From positions 124,001 to 188,000 of the forward strand of contig CAVWBT010000013.1 in the NCBI GenBank assembly GCA_963753285.1: a stretch of DNA of 64,000 bases. Reading direction: 5' to 3'. Below are positions 25,104 to 33,856 of the stretch, piece by piece (the stretch's first letter is position 1; every line of letters begins with the position of its first letter). The notes under the pieces are model-generated. The model did not search any database. It was not told the DNA's origin and saw nothing but the letters and a program-made list of their open reading frames with translations. The position numbers and the translations under genes were made by a program. The DNA comes from JAHEDH01 sp963753285 (GTDB lineage Bacteria; Actinomycetota; Acidimicrobiia; Spongiisociales; ZC4RG35).

Positions 25104-25124
25104 GGCGAGGCTTGCCTCGCCCTA
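25101..25124 (+). terminator. Hairpin overlapping cyclophilin stop
   Basis: Perfect palindromic stem TAGGGCGAGGC / GCCTCGCCCTA, including the TAG stop. The core GGGCGAGGCTTGCCTCGCCC is closely related to the palindrome at 32440-32459, so it may be a dispersed element serving as terminator. Confidence 0.65.
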
Positions 25125-25248
25125 AGCGCATCAACGCTGGCCGCAGGATCACCCGCAGGCCGCCCCGGCGACCAGTGGCAATACGGGAGTCGTCGGCGTA
25201 GCCCGGCAGGGCATGGCTGACCGGGCGGCTCGCCTAGCCTCCGCATCG

Positions 25249-26097
25249 ATGGCGATCGACCTCCACACCCACAGCTCCTTCTCGGACGGATCCGACACTC
25301 CCGAAGAGCTGCTCGAGCGCGCAGCTGCGATGCGCCTCACCTCGATCGCATTGACCGACCACGACACGCTCGAAGGCATCCCCGAAGCCCAACGCGCCGC
25401 CGATCGCCGGGGGATCGAGCTGATCCCGGGCACCGAGCTGTCGCTCGAGTACACCAAGGGCGGCATGCACCTCGTCGTGCTGTGGCTCGAGCCACGGCCC
25501 GGACCGCTCCAGGACCGCCTCGCCGAACTGCGGGACGGCCGGGACCAGCGAAACGCCGGGATCGTCGAGAGGCTGGGAGAGTTGGGACTGCCAATCGACC
25601 TGGAGGAGGTTCTGGCGGAGGCCGGTGAGGGTTCGGTGGGTCGTCCCCACATCGCCGCCGTGATGATCCGACACGGCTATGTCGACTCGATGGAGCAGGC
25701 GTTCTACGAGTACCTGGGCAACGATCGCAAGGCGTACGTCGACCGAGAGCGACTCGAGCCCCGCGAGGCGATCCAACTCGCGAGGGCGTCGGGCGGTGTC
25801 CCGATCCTGGCTCATCCCCACACGCTCGCCATCGACAATCGATTCGAGATGGCGGACCTGCTGGTCGACCTGCGAGCCCACGGTCTGGTTGGGATCGAAT
25901 GCCACTACGGCAGCTACCTCGCAGAGGGGAGGGCTGGGATGGTCGCACTCGCAGACCGCTTCGGTCTGATCCCGTCCGGTGGCTCGGACTATCACGGCAC
26001 GTACAAGGCCGATGTCGAGCTGGCCATCGGACGGGTGGGCATCGCCGTCCCCGATTCGATCCTCGACGACCTGCGGCACTTCGCCGTCCCGGCATGA
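25249..26097 (+). CDS. PHP-domain phosphoesterase (RnnT/TrpH-like)
   Basis: 282 residues with the PHP metal motifs: DLHTHSSFSDG at the N-terminus, ALTDHDTLEGI, ILAHPHT and GGSDYHG near the C-terminus. Family members dephosphorylate 3',5'-nucleoside bisphosphates or trim short RNA 5' ends. The start at ATG 25249 places the first motif at residues 4-14. It overlaps murJ by 4 bp. Confidence 0.9.
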   Translation: MAIDLHTHSSFSDGSDTPEELLERAAAMRLTSIALTDHDTLEGIPEAQRAADRRGIELIPGTELSLEYTKGGMHLVVLWLEPRPGPLQDRLAELRDGRDQRNAGIVERLGELGLPIDLEEVLAEAGEGSVGRPHIAAVMIRHGYVDSMEQAFYEYLGNDRKAYVDRERLEPREAIQLARASGGVPILAHPHTLAIDNRFEMADLLVDLRAHGLVGIECHYGSYLAEGRAGMVALADRFGLIPSGGSDYHGTYKADVELAIGRVGIAVPDSILDDLRHFAVPA

Positions 26098-27650
26098 CAC
26101 GCCGATCGGCATCCCTCGGCCAGGCGGCGGCCATCGTCTCGGCGGGAGTGCTGTTGTCGCGCCTGCTCGGCGTGGTCAGAGAGCAGGTCATCGGTGCGTT
26201 ACTCGGCCGAACGGTCGAGACCGATCTCTACGTCAATGCCTTCACCCTTCCCGACTACCTGTATTTCCTGCTGGCAGGTGGATATCTGGCGATCACGCTC
26301 GTTCCGATCCTCACCGAACACCACGCCACCGGTGACGATGCGGGACTCAACCAGAGTTTCACGGCGGTCTTCCGGGCGGTTGGGATCTTCGCGATGGTGC
26401 TGCTGACTGCCGGCCTCATCTTCGCTCGCCCACTCGTCGAGGTCGTGTTCAGCCAGCTCGACAAGGGGGTGATCGACCGTCTGGTCCCGCTCACGCGGGT
26501 CGCGATCGGCCTCCAGACGTTCTTCCTGCTGGGTGCACTGTTCACGGCCGCGCAATACGCCGAGAGACGATTCACCATCCCTGCGCTCGGCCCCCTCTTC
26601 TACAACGGCGGCATCATCCTCGGCGGTGCGCTCGCTGCCCTCGTGGCCGAGCCGACCCCGATGTGGTTCCTGGTCGGTGGCCTGATCGGAGCGGCGATCG
26701 GAAGCTTCGGTCTGCAGTGGTGGGGCGCCCACCGGTTGGGGATTCGGCTGGTACGTGGCGTCCCTCGATCACACCCTGCCACCGGGAGGTACCTGAAGCT
26801 GGCGATCCCGCTGATGGTCGGGCAAACCGTCGTCGCGCTCGACGAGCAGTGGCCCCGACTGTTCGGTCAGCTAGCCGAAGAGGGCACGACCGCCGGCCTG
26901 AACTTCGCCCGCAGGCTCAACATGCTGCCCGTCGGCGTGATCGCCCAGGCGGCCGGGGTTGCCAGCTTCCCATTCATGGCGCGTCTCTTCTCGGAGAAGC
27001 GCCTCGACGAGATGCGCGACACAGTGACGGTCTCGCTACGGAGTGCGATCGCGGTCGGTGCACTCGCAACCGGATTGATCATCCCGATCCGAGGCACCAT
27101 CGTTCGTGTCATCTACCAGTGGGGCGAGTTCAGCTCCGCCGACACCGAGGTCGTCGCTGCGTTCCTGTTGTTCTTCTCGTTGTCGATCCCGTTCTGGGTG
27201 ATGCATCAGATCACGACACGCGCCTTCTACGCCCAGCGGCGGATGTGGCTGCCGGTGGCGATCGGCACGGTCACGACCGCGGTCGTGGTCCCGATTCTCT
27301 TTCTGCTCACGGATCGATACGGCGGCGACGGAATTGCTGCCGGGTCGACGATCGGCGTGGTGCTCTACGCGATCGCCATCACGGTGGCGTGGCTTCGAGA
27401 AGGACCCGGCCACGAAGCGGTCGGGTTCGCGTACTTCATCGGAAAGGTCACGACGGCCGCCGTCATCGCCGGGCTGATCGCCGTGCTGACGCTCGTCGCC
27501 CTCGGCGACCTCGTGCCCGATGCGGTGGCCGGGCTGGTTGCGGCGGCGCTCGGAGGACTCGGCTACCTCGGCCTGGCACGGCTGTTCGCCATCGACGAGG
27601 TGTCGGACGTCGTCGACCGCGTGACCCGACGCGTCCGCTCCTTCTTGTGA
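26094..27650 (+). CDS. murJ: Lipid II flippase MurJ
   Basis: 518 residues and about 14 membrane segments of the MurJ/MviN type. The N-terminal signature SAGVLLSRLLGVVREQVIGALLG and the following DLYVNAFTLPDYLYFLL carry conserved Arg and Pro residues of the family. It moves lipid II across the membrane for peptidoglycan synthesis. It has no long cytoplasmic kinase-like extension, unlike mycobacterial MviN. It is coupled to the PHP gene by ATGA overlap. Confidence 0.92.
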   Translation: MTRRSASLGQAAAIVSAGVLLSRLLGVVREQVIGALLGRTVETDLYVNAFTLPDYLYFLLAGGYLAITLVPILTEHHATGDDAGLNQSFTAVFRAVGIFAMVLLTAGLIFARPLVEVVFSQLDKGVIDRLVPLTRVAIGLQTFFLLGALFTAAQYAERRFTIPALGPLFYNGGIILGGALAALVAEPTPMWFLVGGLIGAAIGSFGLQWWGAHRLGIRLVRGVPRSHPATGRYLKLAIPLMVGQTVVALDEQWPRLFGQLAEEGTTAGLNFARRLNMLPVGVIAQAAGVASFPFMARLFSEKRLDEMRDTVTVSLRSAIAVGALATGLIIPIRGTIVRVIYQWGEFSSADTEVVAAFLLFFSLSIPFWVMHQITTRAFYAQRRMWLPVAIGTVTTAVVVPILFLLTDRYGGDGIAAGSTIGVVLYAIAITVAWLREGPGHEAVGFAYFIGKVTTAAVIAGLIAVLTLVALGDLVPDAVAGLVAAALGGLGYLGLARLFAIDEVSDVVDRVTRRVRSFL

Positions 27651-27693
27651 CGCAAATGCATGCAATATCGACATTCCCGTCACAAGAACGGGT

Positions 27694-28716
27694 TCAGTCC
27701 GAGACGACCGTCGTCCATCCGTGGTTGTCGGGGGTGCGGCCGAGTTGCACGTCCGTGAGCGCCTGACGGAGTTCGAGCGTGGTGGCACCGACCTCTCCCG
27801 AGCCGAAGGGGATCTCTTCGCCGTCGACGATCAACGAGCCGACGCCTCCGAGGACCGCAGCGGTCCCCGACAGCGCGGCCTCGCCGTCCTCGGCCCACTC
27901 GACCATCTCATCGACCGAGAAGTCGCGCTCCTCGACCTCGAACCCGGACTCCCGGGCGAGCGTGAGGATCGAGTCCCGAGTGACGCCATGGAGGAACGAC
28001 GAATCGAGCGCCTTCGTCAGGATGTGCTTGTCGCGCAGGAGCAGGAAGTTCGACGCGCCCGTCTCCTGAACATCACCCTTGGGGGCGAACAACACTTGAT
28101 CGATTCCGAGTTCCTCTTTGGCGTCGAGCGTGATACCGAGCGCCATCGCGTAGTTCGCCCCCGTCTTGACGGACCCGAATGCAGGGGTACTCCTCGGTTG
28201 CACCGTTTCGACCTTGACCTTCAACGGCCGAATCCCACCCTTGAAGTAGTCACCCACCGGGCTCGGCAGCACATAGAGGAGCGCCGTCTTCGACGGGGCG
28301 GCAGCGGCGCCGATGTTGGGCTCGGTGCCGATCAGAGTCGGGCGGAGATACAGAGACCCGGGTGCAGCGGGCACGAGGTGCAGGTTGTCGGCGACGACAT
28401 CGATGATCATCCGGGCGAGCATGTCGGCGTCGGGCACGGGCAGCCGCAGTACCCGCGCCGAGGCCTGCATCCGCTCGACGTGCCGGTGGAGCCGGAAGAT
28501 GCGAACCACGTTGTCGTCACCCCGGTGTGCTTTCAGCCCCTCGAAGCAGGCACTGCCGTAATGGAGGACGTGAGTCGCCGGATGGAAGGAGAACGGCTGG
28601 ATCGGGCCCAGCTTCGGGGACTCCCACTCTCCGTCCACCCAATTGGCCACGCTGAACGAATCACCGAAGACGGTGCCGAAGGGGCCAGCCGGCGCCTCGG
28701 GGATCTCAACGGTCAC
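27694..28716 (-). CDS. ilvE: Branched-chain amino acid aminotransferase
   Basis: 340 residues, fold-type IV PLP enzyme. The PLP lysine is at about 184 (GSVKTGANYA), with HYGSACFEGLKAHRG near 52-65 and the ETGASNFLLL region. It transaminates Leu, Ile and Val with 2-oxoglutarate. GTG 28716 is preceded by AGGAAGGA at good spacing. The final step of branched-chain synthesis is its usual role. Confidence 0.94.
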   Translation of the reverse strand: MTVEIPEAPAGPFGTVFGDSFSVANWVDGEWESPKLGPIQPFSFHPATHVLHYGSACFEGLKAHRGDDNVVRIFRLHRHVERMQASARVLRLPVPDADMLARMIIDVVADNLHLVPAAPGSLYLRPTLIGTEPNIGAAAAPSKTALLYVLPSPVGDYFKGGIRPLKVKVETVQPRSTPAFGSVKTGANYAMALGITLDAKEELGIDQVLFAPKGDVQETGASNFLLLRDKHILTKALDSSFLHGVTRDSILTLARESGFEVEERDFSVDEMVEWAEDGEAALSGTAAVLGGVGSLIVDGEEIPFGSGEVGATTLELRQALTDVQLGRTPDNHGWTTVVSD

Positions 28717-28777
28717 GATCGTCCTTCCTCACGCGAGGCCACAGCGTAGGTGATCGCCGCAGCACGCGACGCTGGGG

Positions 28778-28993
28778 TCAAGCCGTTTCCCAGTTCAAAC
28801 CGGCGTCGGGCACGACCGGGGGCTGGAACCGGCCGAGCGGCTGGTAACGACCCGCTCGAAGCCAGGCACTCTGGGCATTCGGGTTCCCCGGGCGGCGCAC
28901 GGCCGCAGTCTCGGATTCGACATGCTGGATGACCGCGACGATCGCAGCCGCCTGGTATTCGTCGGCACCACCGGTGATCTCGATGTCCATCAT
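28778..28993 (-). CDS. Acyl-CoA carboxylase epsilon-like small subunit
   Basis: 71 residues resembling the small AccE subunit of actinobacterial acyl-CoA carboxylases: an N-terminal IEITGGADEYQAAAIVAVI helix-forming part and a C-terminal SAWLRAGRYQPLG motif. AccE helps assemble biotin-dependent propionyl/acetyl-CoA carboxylases. Its ATG overlaps the methylmalonyl-CoA epimerase stop by 4 bp, which agrees with a role in propionate metabolism. The beta and alpha carboxylase genes are not in this window. Confidence 0.6.
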   Translation of the reverse strand: MMDIEITGGADEYQAAAIVAVIQHVESETAAVRRPGNPNAQSAWLRAGRYQPLGRFQPPVVPDAGLNWETA

Positions 28994-29400
28994 GTGTCGC
29001 TCAATTCGACGAGTTCGATGAGCGTACCCGCCAGGTCGGCGGGATGGACGAAGGCGATCTTGGCGCCTCGACCACCAACCCTCGGCTCGCGATCGATCAG
29101 CCGCGCCCCCTCACTTTCGAGATGACGCAACGCCGCAATGATGTCAGGCACGGCGTAGGCGACGTGGTGGAGCCCCTCGCCGTGCTTGGCGAGGAACCGC
29201 CCGACCGGGGAGTCGGCACTCAACGGTTGGAGCAGTTGGACGAAGGATCCACCGACGGGGATCATCGCCTCTTCGACACCCTGAGACTCGACTCGCTCGC
29301 GGTGGAGCGGCTCGACGCCGTAGCGGCTCCGGTACCCGTCGATCGTTGCGTCGAGGTCTTCGACGGCGATCGCCACGTGGTCGAGGTTTAGGAGCTTCAT
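28990..29400 (-). CDS. mce: Methylmalonyl-CoA epimerase
   Basis: 136 residues, two VOC modules: LLNLDHVAIAVEDLDATI with the first metal His, GEGLHHVAYAVPDI with the second, and the C-terminal Glu in GTLIELVEL. It converts (S)- to (R)-methylmalonyl-CoA between propionyl-CoA carboxylase and the B12 mutase. ATG 29400 starts MKLLNLDHV; an earlier in-frame ATG would add ten basic residues. Confidence 0.92.
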   Translation of the reverse strand: MKLLNLDHVAIAVEDLDATIDGYRSRYGVEPLHRERVESQGVEEAMIPVGGSFVQLLQPLSADSPVGRFLAKHGEGLHHVAYAVPDIIAALRHLESEGARLIDREPRVGGRGAKIAFVHPADLAGTLIELVELSDT

Positions 29401-29413
29401 CTTCGACCGGACC

Positions 29414-31021
29414 CTACCGGGCCGCTTCACCGAGCGCCGACGCGAACTCGTCGGTACCTCGGAGCGGCGAGAGGTCGTCGTCGGACACGATCCTGGTCAC
29501 ATCGAGGCCACCACCGACCAACGCCTCGATGTAGGCCAGCCCGGTATCGGTGTCACCCAGTTGCACCGCCGAGCACGCGATGTTGAAGCCGATCACGGAC
29601 ATGTCGCCACCCTGCTCGAGTGCACGGCGGCCGATCGTCATCGAGGCCTCGTAGCGGCCGAGTTGATGGAGCAGGATCTGCGCCGATCCCAGGAGCTCCG
29701 CCGAGGCCCCATCGGCAAGATGAAGCTCCAGATCCTCGCCTGCCAGCGCGGCCCGTACAGTCTCGACGAACCAGACGGCGTCTTGGCCGACGTCTCTGGC
29801 GACGACACGGGCGTCGTCCACTCGCCCGGCGATGATCAGCGCCACGAGCCGGTTCGCTCCCGAGAGGGCAGGCGAGTCGATCGCAGCGGTGGCGAGGCGG
29901 GCTGCGATCTCCGGCTCGTCGGCTGCGAGCTGCCGGGCACGTTCGACCATGGCGTCCGCCGACGCCGGATCGATGTCGTCGTCGGAGGCGGGATCGACCC
30001 GTTGGCGGATCAGTGCCTCGGCGAGCAGCGCGTCGCGCACGCCCCCGGGAGGAGCCGAGCGAAACACCACCTCGGCCGGTGTGAGCTGCCCAGTACGCAT
30101 CAGGGCGATCCCTCTGGTCTTGTCGTCGACCACACCTTCCGGCAACAGGGCGAGCTCGTTCCAGCGGCCCGTCCAGAACAACAGCGTCGTCCGCAGGCTG
30201 TCGGTGCTGCGCTGGAGGTCACGCGACCGCGGCGTCCCGGACATGGCGTCGAGCCGGGTGATGGCCTCGTCGAGTCGCCCGGCGCGGGCGAGCTGGACCG
30301 CCTCTTCGAGCGCTCGCTCGTGCTCGGTGTCGAAACTGCGCCGGTACTCCTGCAGCGGTGAGGTCCCTCCACGAAACACGAAGAACACCAGGATCAGAGC
30401 CGAGAAGGGCCCGAAGAACCACCACACCGCGCCCACGCCGAGAACGGCCGCAACGCCTTTGATGATGGCGCCGAGCCGAGCAGCACGACTCGGAGCGAAG
30501 ATCTCCAGGGCGGCGTCGAGGCTGTGGCCTCCGTCGAAGCCGGGAAACGGGACCAGGTTGAAGATGCCCCAGACCAGCGCCACCTGCGTGAGCAGCTCGA
30601 GGAAGACGAGCACCTCGACTCTGACCCCCGGCATCGACTGTGAAATCAGCCATGCCACGCCACCGAGGAGGACGCCGACGATCGGGCCCGCCAGCGAGAC
30701 CCGGAGCTTCTGGGGAGCGGTGATCGGCTTCCCGGTCGACCAGGTGGTCAGCCCTCCGAACACGATCAGATCGATCTTGGCCTCCGCTCCGATCGACCGG
30801 GCTGCGAATGCATGCCCGAGCTCGTGGCCGAGCACACCGACGACGACCGCCCCGGCGTAGGCGGCGACGATCCCGATGGCAGAGACACCGGGGCGCAGGT
30901 TGGCGAAGTCGATCCCGCTCAGCCACAACGCAGGCAGCAGGAAGTGGAACCAGTTGATGGTGACGGGGAAGCCGAAGGCACGGAATCCGATGCCTGCGGC
31001 GGAGATCAACTTCGTAGCCAT
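29414..31021 (-). CDS. Site-2-protease-type (M50) metalloprotease with TPR-like C-terminus
   Basis: 535 residues. The membrane part (1-220) carries HELGH at 66-70 and a second zinc motif PGFDGGH with the Asp near 163. The C-terminal 300 residues are soluble and helical with repeated TPR-like motifs (ARAGRLDEAITRL, HQLGRYEASMTIGRRAL). S2P enzymes cleave membrane-embedded substrates such as anti-sigma factors; the TPR part probably selects partners. Its start overlaps the photolyase-like gene by 16 bp. Confidence 0.88.
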   Translation of the reverse strand: MATKLISAAGIGFRAFGFPVTINWFHFLLPALWLSGIDFANLRPGVSAIGIVAAYAGAVVVGVLGHELGHAFAARSIGAEAKIDLIVFGGLTTWSTGKPITAPQKLRVSLAGPIVGVLLGGVAWLISQSMPGVRVEVLVFLELLTQVALVWGIFNLVPFPGFDGGHSLDAALEIFAPSRAARLGAIIKGVAAVLGVGAVWWFFGPFSALILVFFVFRGGTSPLQEYRRSFDTEHERALEEAVQLARAGRLDEAITRLDAMSGTPRSRDLQRSTDSLRTTLLFWTGRWNELALLPEGVVDDKTRGIALMRTGQLTPAEVVFRSAPPGGVRDALLAEALIRQRVDPASDDDIDPASADAMVERARQLAADEPEIAARLATAAIDSPALSGANRLVALIIAGRVDDARVVARDVGQDAVWFVETVRAALAGEDLELHLADGASAELLGSAQILLHQLGRYEASMTIGRRALEQGGDMSVIGFNIACSAVQLGDTDTGLAYIEALVGGGLDVTRIVSDDDLSPLRGTDEFASALGEAAR

Positions 31022-32211
31022 TGCGAGAAGGATGCCACGGACCCCCCTCTAGGGCGACGCAACCAGGGAAACGGGTGGAGCTCTGCGATCTCGACGTTCC
31101 GGCTGATTCGCCGGAAACCGGGTACCGGGGCGAAGGTGACTGCGGGTGTCCGATCCGCCATGACACTCCCCGGACGGCCCAGATGCACCTCGACCTCACG
31201 CCGGTCTGCGAGGTCTGCGAGTGTCTCGGCGAGGAACACGAGACGTTTGCCGGACAACTGGAGCCGCTCGAGCAGTGGCTCGTCGAACACGAATACGACC
31301 GGGAGATCCGGGTTGGCTGCGAGCGCCGGGTCGTCGTCGCCGAGCGACTCGGCGGTCAGCCAGACGACGTCGGGCTCGGACCGCCGATCGACGTCGATGG
31401 GTCCTGCGGTTGCGGATGGATCAGGGTCGTTGCGGAGTCCCGATACCTCGGAGACCTTCTCGATCACCGGGTCGCTCGGCCAGTCCTGGACGGGGCATTC
31501 GCCGTTCAGCTGACAGGAATCGCAGACACCCTTGGCGCGTTTCTCCACCTGCCAGCGACTGAACCCGTACGGCTTGCCGGTACCGCCACCCGATGTCCAC
31601 AGCCACCCGAGCCGGTTCGCGGCCCGTGAGCCGTCGAGCAGGTGCTGGAAGAACACGTCCTCGCCCTCACGCCAGTGGGCGCCTGCCCGATTGACCCATT
31701 GGGATGCGAGCCACATCCGGGTCTGGTTGACCAGCCAGCCGTCGGTCTCGAGTTCGGATACGACCAGGTCGACGCACGCCATCTCCCGCCACCACGGTTC
31801 GCGATCCCATCGCTCTGTCGATTCGACCGAGTACCGGATCCAATCCCGGGTCGCAGTCCCGAGCCGGGCATAGAGGTGCCGGGAGTACTCCTGCCAGTTC
31901 AGCTCGTCCCGGTACTTCTCGACGTCTCGGGAGGGCCCGCCGGCCACCGCCTCCCACACCTGGGGCAACTGCAGCAGCCCATGTCGGATATATGGGCTGA
32001 GGGCGGAGGCGCCCCGCCGGGTTTCGGGCCAGACCTCGTTTCGTTTCGCGGCGTAGCCGCTCACGTCGAAGGCTGCCAGCGTCTCGTCGGCGGCTCGCTG
32101 CCCGCCGGTGAACCGTCCGGATTTCATCACGTCATCGCAGGTCAGATGCCCGAGGTGTTCGGCGGTCCAGTCGACTGCGTCTGAGAGCGTTGGCGTCGGA
32201 AGCTGGGTCAT
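31006..32211 (-). CDS. Photolyase/cryptochrome-like protein with reversed domain order and FeS-type cysteines
   Basis: 401 residues. The FAD-binding photolyase domain comes first (about 1-235: SPYIRHGLLQLPQVWE, NWQEYSRHLY, VNQTRMWLASQWVNRAG, GSRAANRLGWLWTSGGGTG). An alpha/beta domain resembling the photolyase antenna domain follows (about 280-400: VVWLTAESLGDDD, VVFVFDEPLLERL, KRLVFLAETLADL). In ordinary photolyases this order is reversed. Cysteines 146, 230, 233 and 239 (CDSCQLNGECPV) resemble the four [4Fe-4S] ligands of FeS-BCP photolyases such as PhrB. It could be a (6-4) photolyase or a light sensor. ATG 32211 is chosen. Confidence 0.8.
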   Translation of the reverse strand: MTQLPTPTLSDAVDWTAEHLGHLTCDDVMKSGRFTGGQRAADETLAAFDVSGYAAKRNEVWPETRRGASALSPYIRHGLLQLPQVWEAVAGGPSRDVEKYRDELNWQEYSRHLYARLGTATRDWIRYSVESTERWDREPWWREMACVDLVVSELETDGWLVNQTRMWLASQWVNRAGAHWREGEDVFFQHLLDGSRAANRLGWLWTSGGGTGKPYGFSRWQVEKRAKGVCDSCQLNGECPVQDWPSDPVIEKVSEVSGLRNDPDPSATAGPIDVDRRSEPDVVWLTAESLGDDDPALAANPDLPVVFVFDEPLLERLQLSGKRLVFLAETLADLADRREVEVHLGRPGSVMADRTPAVTFAPVPGFRRISRNVEIAELHPFPWLRRPRGGSVASFSQWLRS

Positions 32212-32293
32212 GGGCCAGAGTGCAGCATGGCGCGGCGACAACCGGCAAGCGTGTGCCGCCGGGCACGGATTCAGTCCACGCTGGTGTGCTTCT

Positions 32294-32367
32294 GTTCTTG
32301 GGACAGCGACCACCCCAAGTTGCCCGGGGTGGGCTCAGAACCGAGGAGTTCGCTCTGTCCCAAGAAC
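32294..32367. repeat. Nested inverted repeat of unknown role
   Basis: The outer arm GTTCTTGGGACAGCGA (32294-32309) matches the reverse complement of 32350-32367 apart from a 2-nt bulge. Inside is a perfect 7-bp stem CCACCCC/GGGGTGG (32310-32332). It lies in the 456-base gap between the divergent photolyase-like gene and thiolase. It could be a structured RNA, a small transposon-derived element or a regulatory cruciform. Confidence 0.7.
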
Positions 32368-32439
32368 GTGGAATGGTCGTGGAGCGGTCTGCGACGAGTG
32401 CTGCCGCCGCGTCCGACACGCCCGACCGTCGTTCAGTCG

Positions 32440-32459
32440 GGGCGGGGCTTGCCCCGCCC
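32440..32459. repeat. Palindrome of a dispersed family
   Basis: GGGCGGGGCTTGCCCCGCCC. It differs from the palindrome at 25103-25122 only by one G-C versus A-T pair change on both arms, so the stem is preserved. Confidence 0.6.
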
Positions 32460-32553
32460 GCGGCGCATCTCGCTAGACCCGATGCTCACCCGCAGTCGCG
32501 GCGTTGCATGAACCTTCGCGCCTGGTCCGGGTCGAGACGAGATCACGGCCCGA

Positions 32554-32583
32554 GTTGCGGGCACCGCAAGCGGACGCCCCTAC
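32554..32583 (-). repeat. 30-bp dispersed repeat, copy 1
   Basis: Read on the minus strand this is GTAGGGGCGTCCGCT followed by TGCGGTGCCCGCAAC. It matches 28 of 30 bases at 59659-59688. It is REP-like, with an internal GCGGGC/GCCCGC-type dyad. Confidence 0.7.
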
Positions 32584-32593
32584 GCCGCCAGGC

Positions 32594-32654
32594 GCGTGAG
32601 GCGTGAGGAGAAGCGTGAGGCGTGAGGCGTGAGGCGTGAGGCGAGAGGCGTCGG
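32594..32654. repeat. Heptad repeat GCGTGAG upstream of thiolase
   Basis: Two GCGTGAG units, a 5-nt interruption, four more GCGTGAG units, then GCGAGAG and GCGTCGG. On the minus strand the units read GCCTCAC. The array ends 13 bases before the thiolase ATG, so it lies in the 5' region of that gene. No opposing array was found. Confidence 0.85.
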
Positions 32655-32667
32655 TAGTCTCGGCCTC

Positions 32668-33856
32668 ATGTCTGAGAACGCTGTCATCGTCGGTGCGGCA
32701 CGCACCGCGGTCGGGAAATACGGAGGCGGGTTGAGCCCGCTCCGGGCGGTCGACCTGGGTGGAGCGGCGATCGCTGCGGCCACCGAACGGTCCGGGGTCG
32801 ATCCCGGAGCCGTCGACGAGGTGATCTTCGGACAGGTCCTCCAGGCGGGCGAAGGCCAGATCACCGCCAGGCAGGCCGCCGTGCGTGGCGGGCCTGCCGA
32901 TGACCGTGCCGAGCATCACCGTCAACAAGGTCTGCCTGTCCGGCATGGCCGCCATCGGGATGGCGGCGCGGGCGATCCGCCTCGACGAGGCCAACTTCGT
33001 GATGGCCGGTGGGATGGAATCGATGTCGAACGCCCCACACGTCCTCCACGAGCTCCGCTGGGGAGCCCGAATGGGCGACGCCACACTCGTCGACGTCATG
33101 ACCCACGATGGGCTCTTCTGTGCGTTCGACCACTGCACGATGGGCGAGTCGTCGGATCACAAGAACGCCCGGCTCGGCATCACCCGGGCCGAACAGGACG
33201 AGTGGTCGGCGATGAGCCACGAACGCGCCCTGGCGGCGTCCGAGTCGGGGCGTTTCGCAGACGAGATCGTCGCCGTGCCGGTCCCCCAGCGCAAGGGCGA
33301 CCCGGTGGTGATCGACACCGACGAGGGCATCCGCCCCGGAACCACCGCCGAGTCGCTCGGGAAGCTCAGGCCGGCGTTCATCCCAGACGGGACGATCACC
33401 GCAGGCAACGCCTCGCAGATCTCCGACGGTGGGGCTGCGCTGATGGTGGCCGATCGCCAGGCGGCCGAAGCGAACGGCTCGCCGATCATCGCCGAGATCC
33501 TCGCCTACGGCCAGATCGGTGGGATCGACGCCACGCTGCACGAGCGGCCCGCCGAAGCATTGCGCGTGGCACTCAAGCGGGCAGGTCTCGAAGCTTCCGA
33601 CCTCGACCTGGTCGAGATCAATGAGGCGTTCGCGGCGGTGGCGCTGTGGTCGGCCAAGATGCTGGACATCCCAAAGGAGAAGGTGAACGTGAACGGTGGT
33701 GCGGTGGCCCTCGGCCATCCGATCGGCTGCACAGGAGCGAGACTCGTCGTCACGCTGATCCACGCCCTTCGGGCGCGGGGCGGCGGCATCGGTGCCGCAG
33801 CGCTCTGCGGCGGGGGCGGACAGGGCGACGCCCTGATCGTGAGGGTCGATGGCTGA
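32668..33856 (+). pseudogene. Acetyl-CoA acetyltransferase (thiolase), interrupted by +1 frameshift
   Basis: Joined across the frameshift this is a 395-residue thiolase of normal length. Frame 1 (32668-32886) reads MSENAVIVGAARTAVGKYGG to QITARQAAVR. The rest continues one base later as AGLPMTVPSITVNKVCLSG, with the acyl-accepting Cys in KVCLSGM. His in NVNGGAVALGHPIG and Cys in GAAALCGGGG complete the active site. An extra G at 32887-32888 explains the shift. Thiolases join or split acetoacetyl-CoA. glpX starts 8 bp before its stop. The break may be a sequence error. Confidence 0.85.

Noticed and set aside
32594..32654. CRISPR array
   Set aside because: Units are 7 bp, directly adjacent and without spacers; no cas genes are present.
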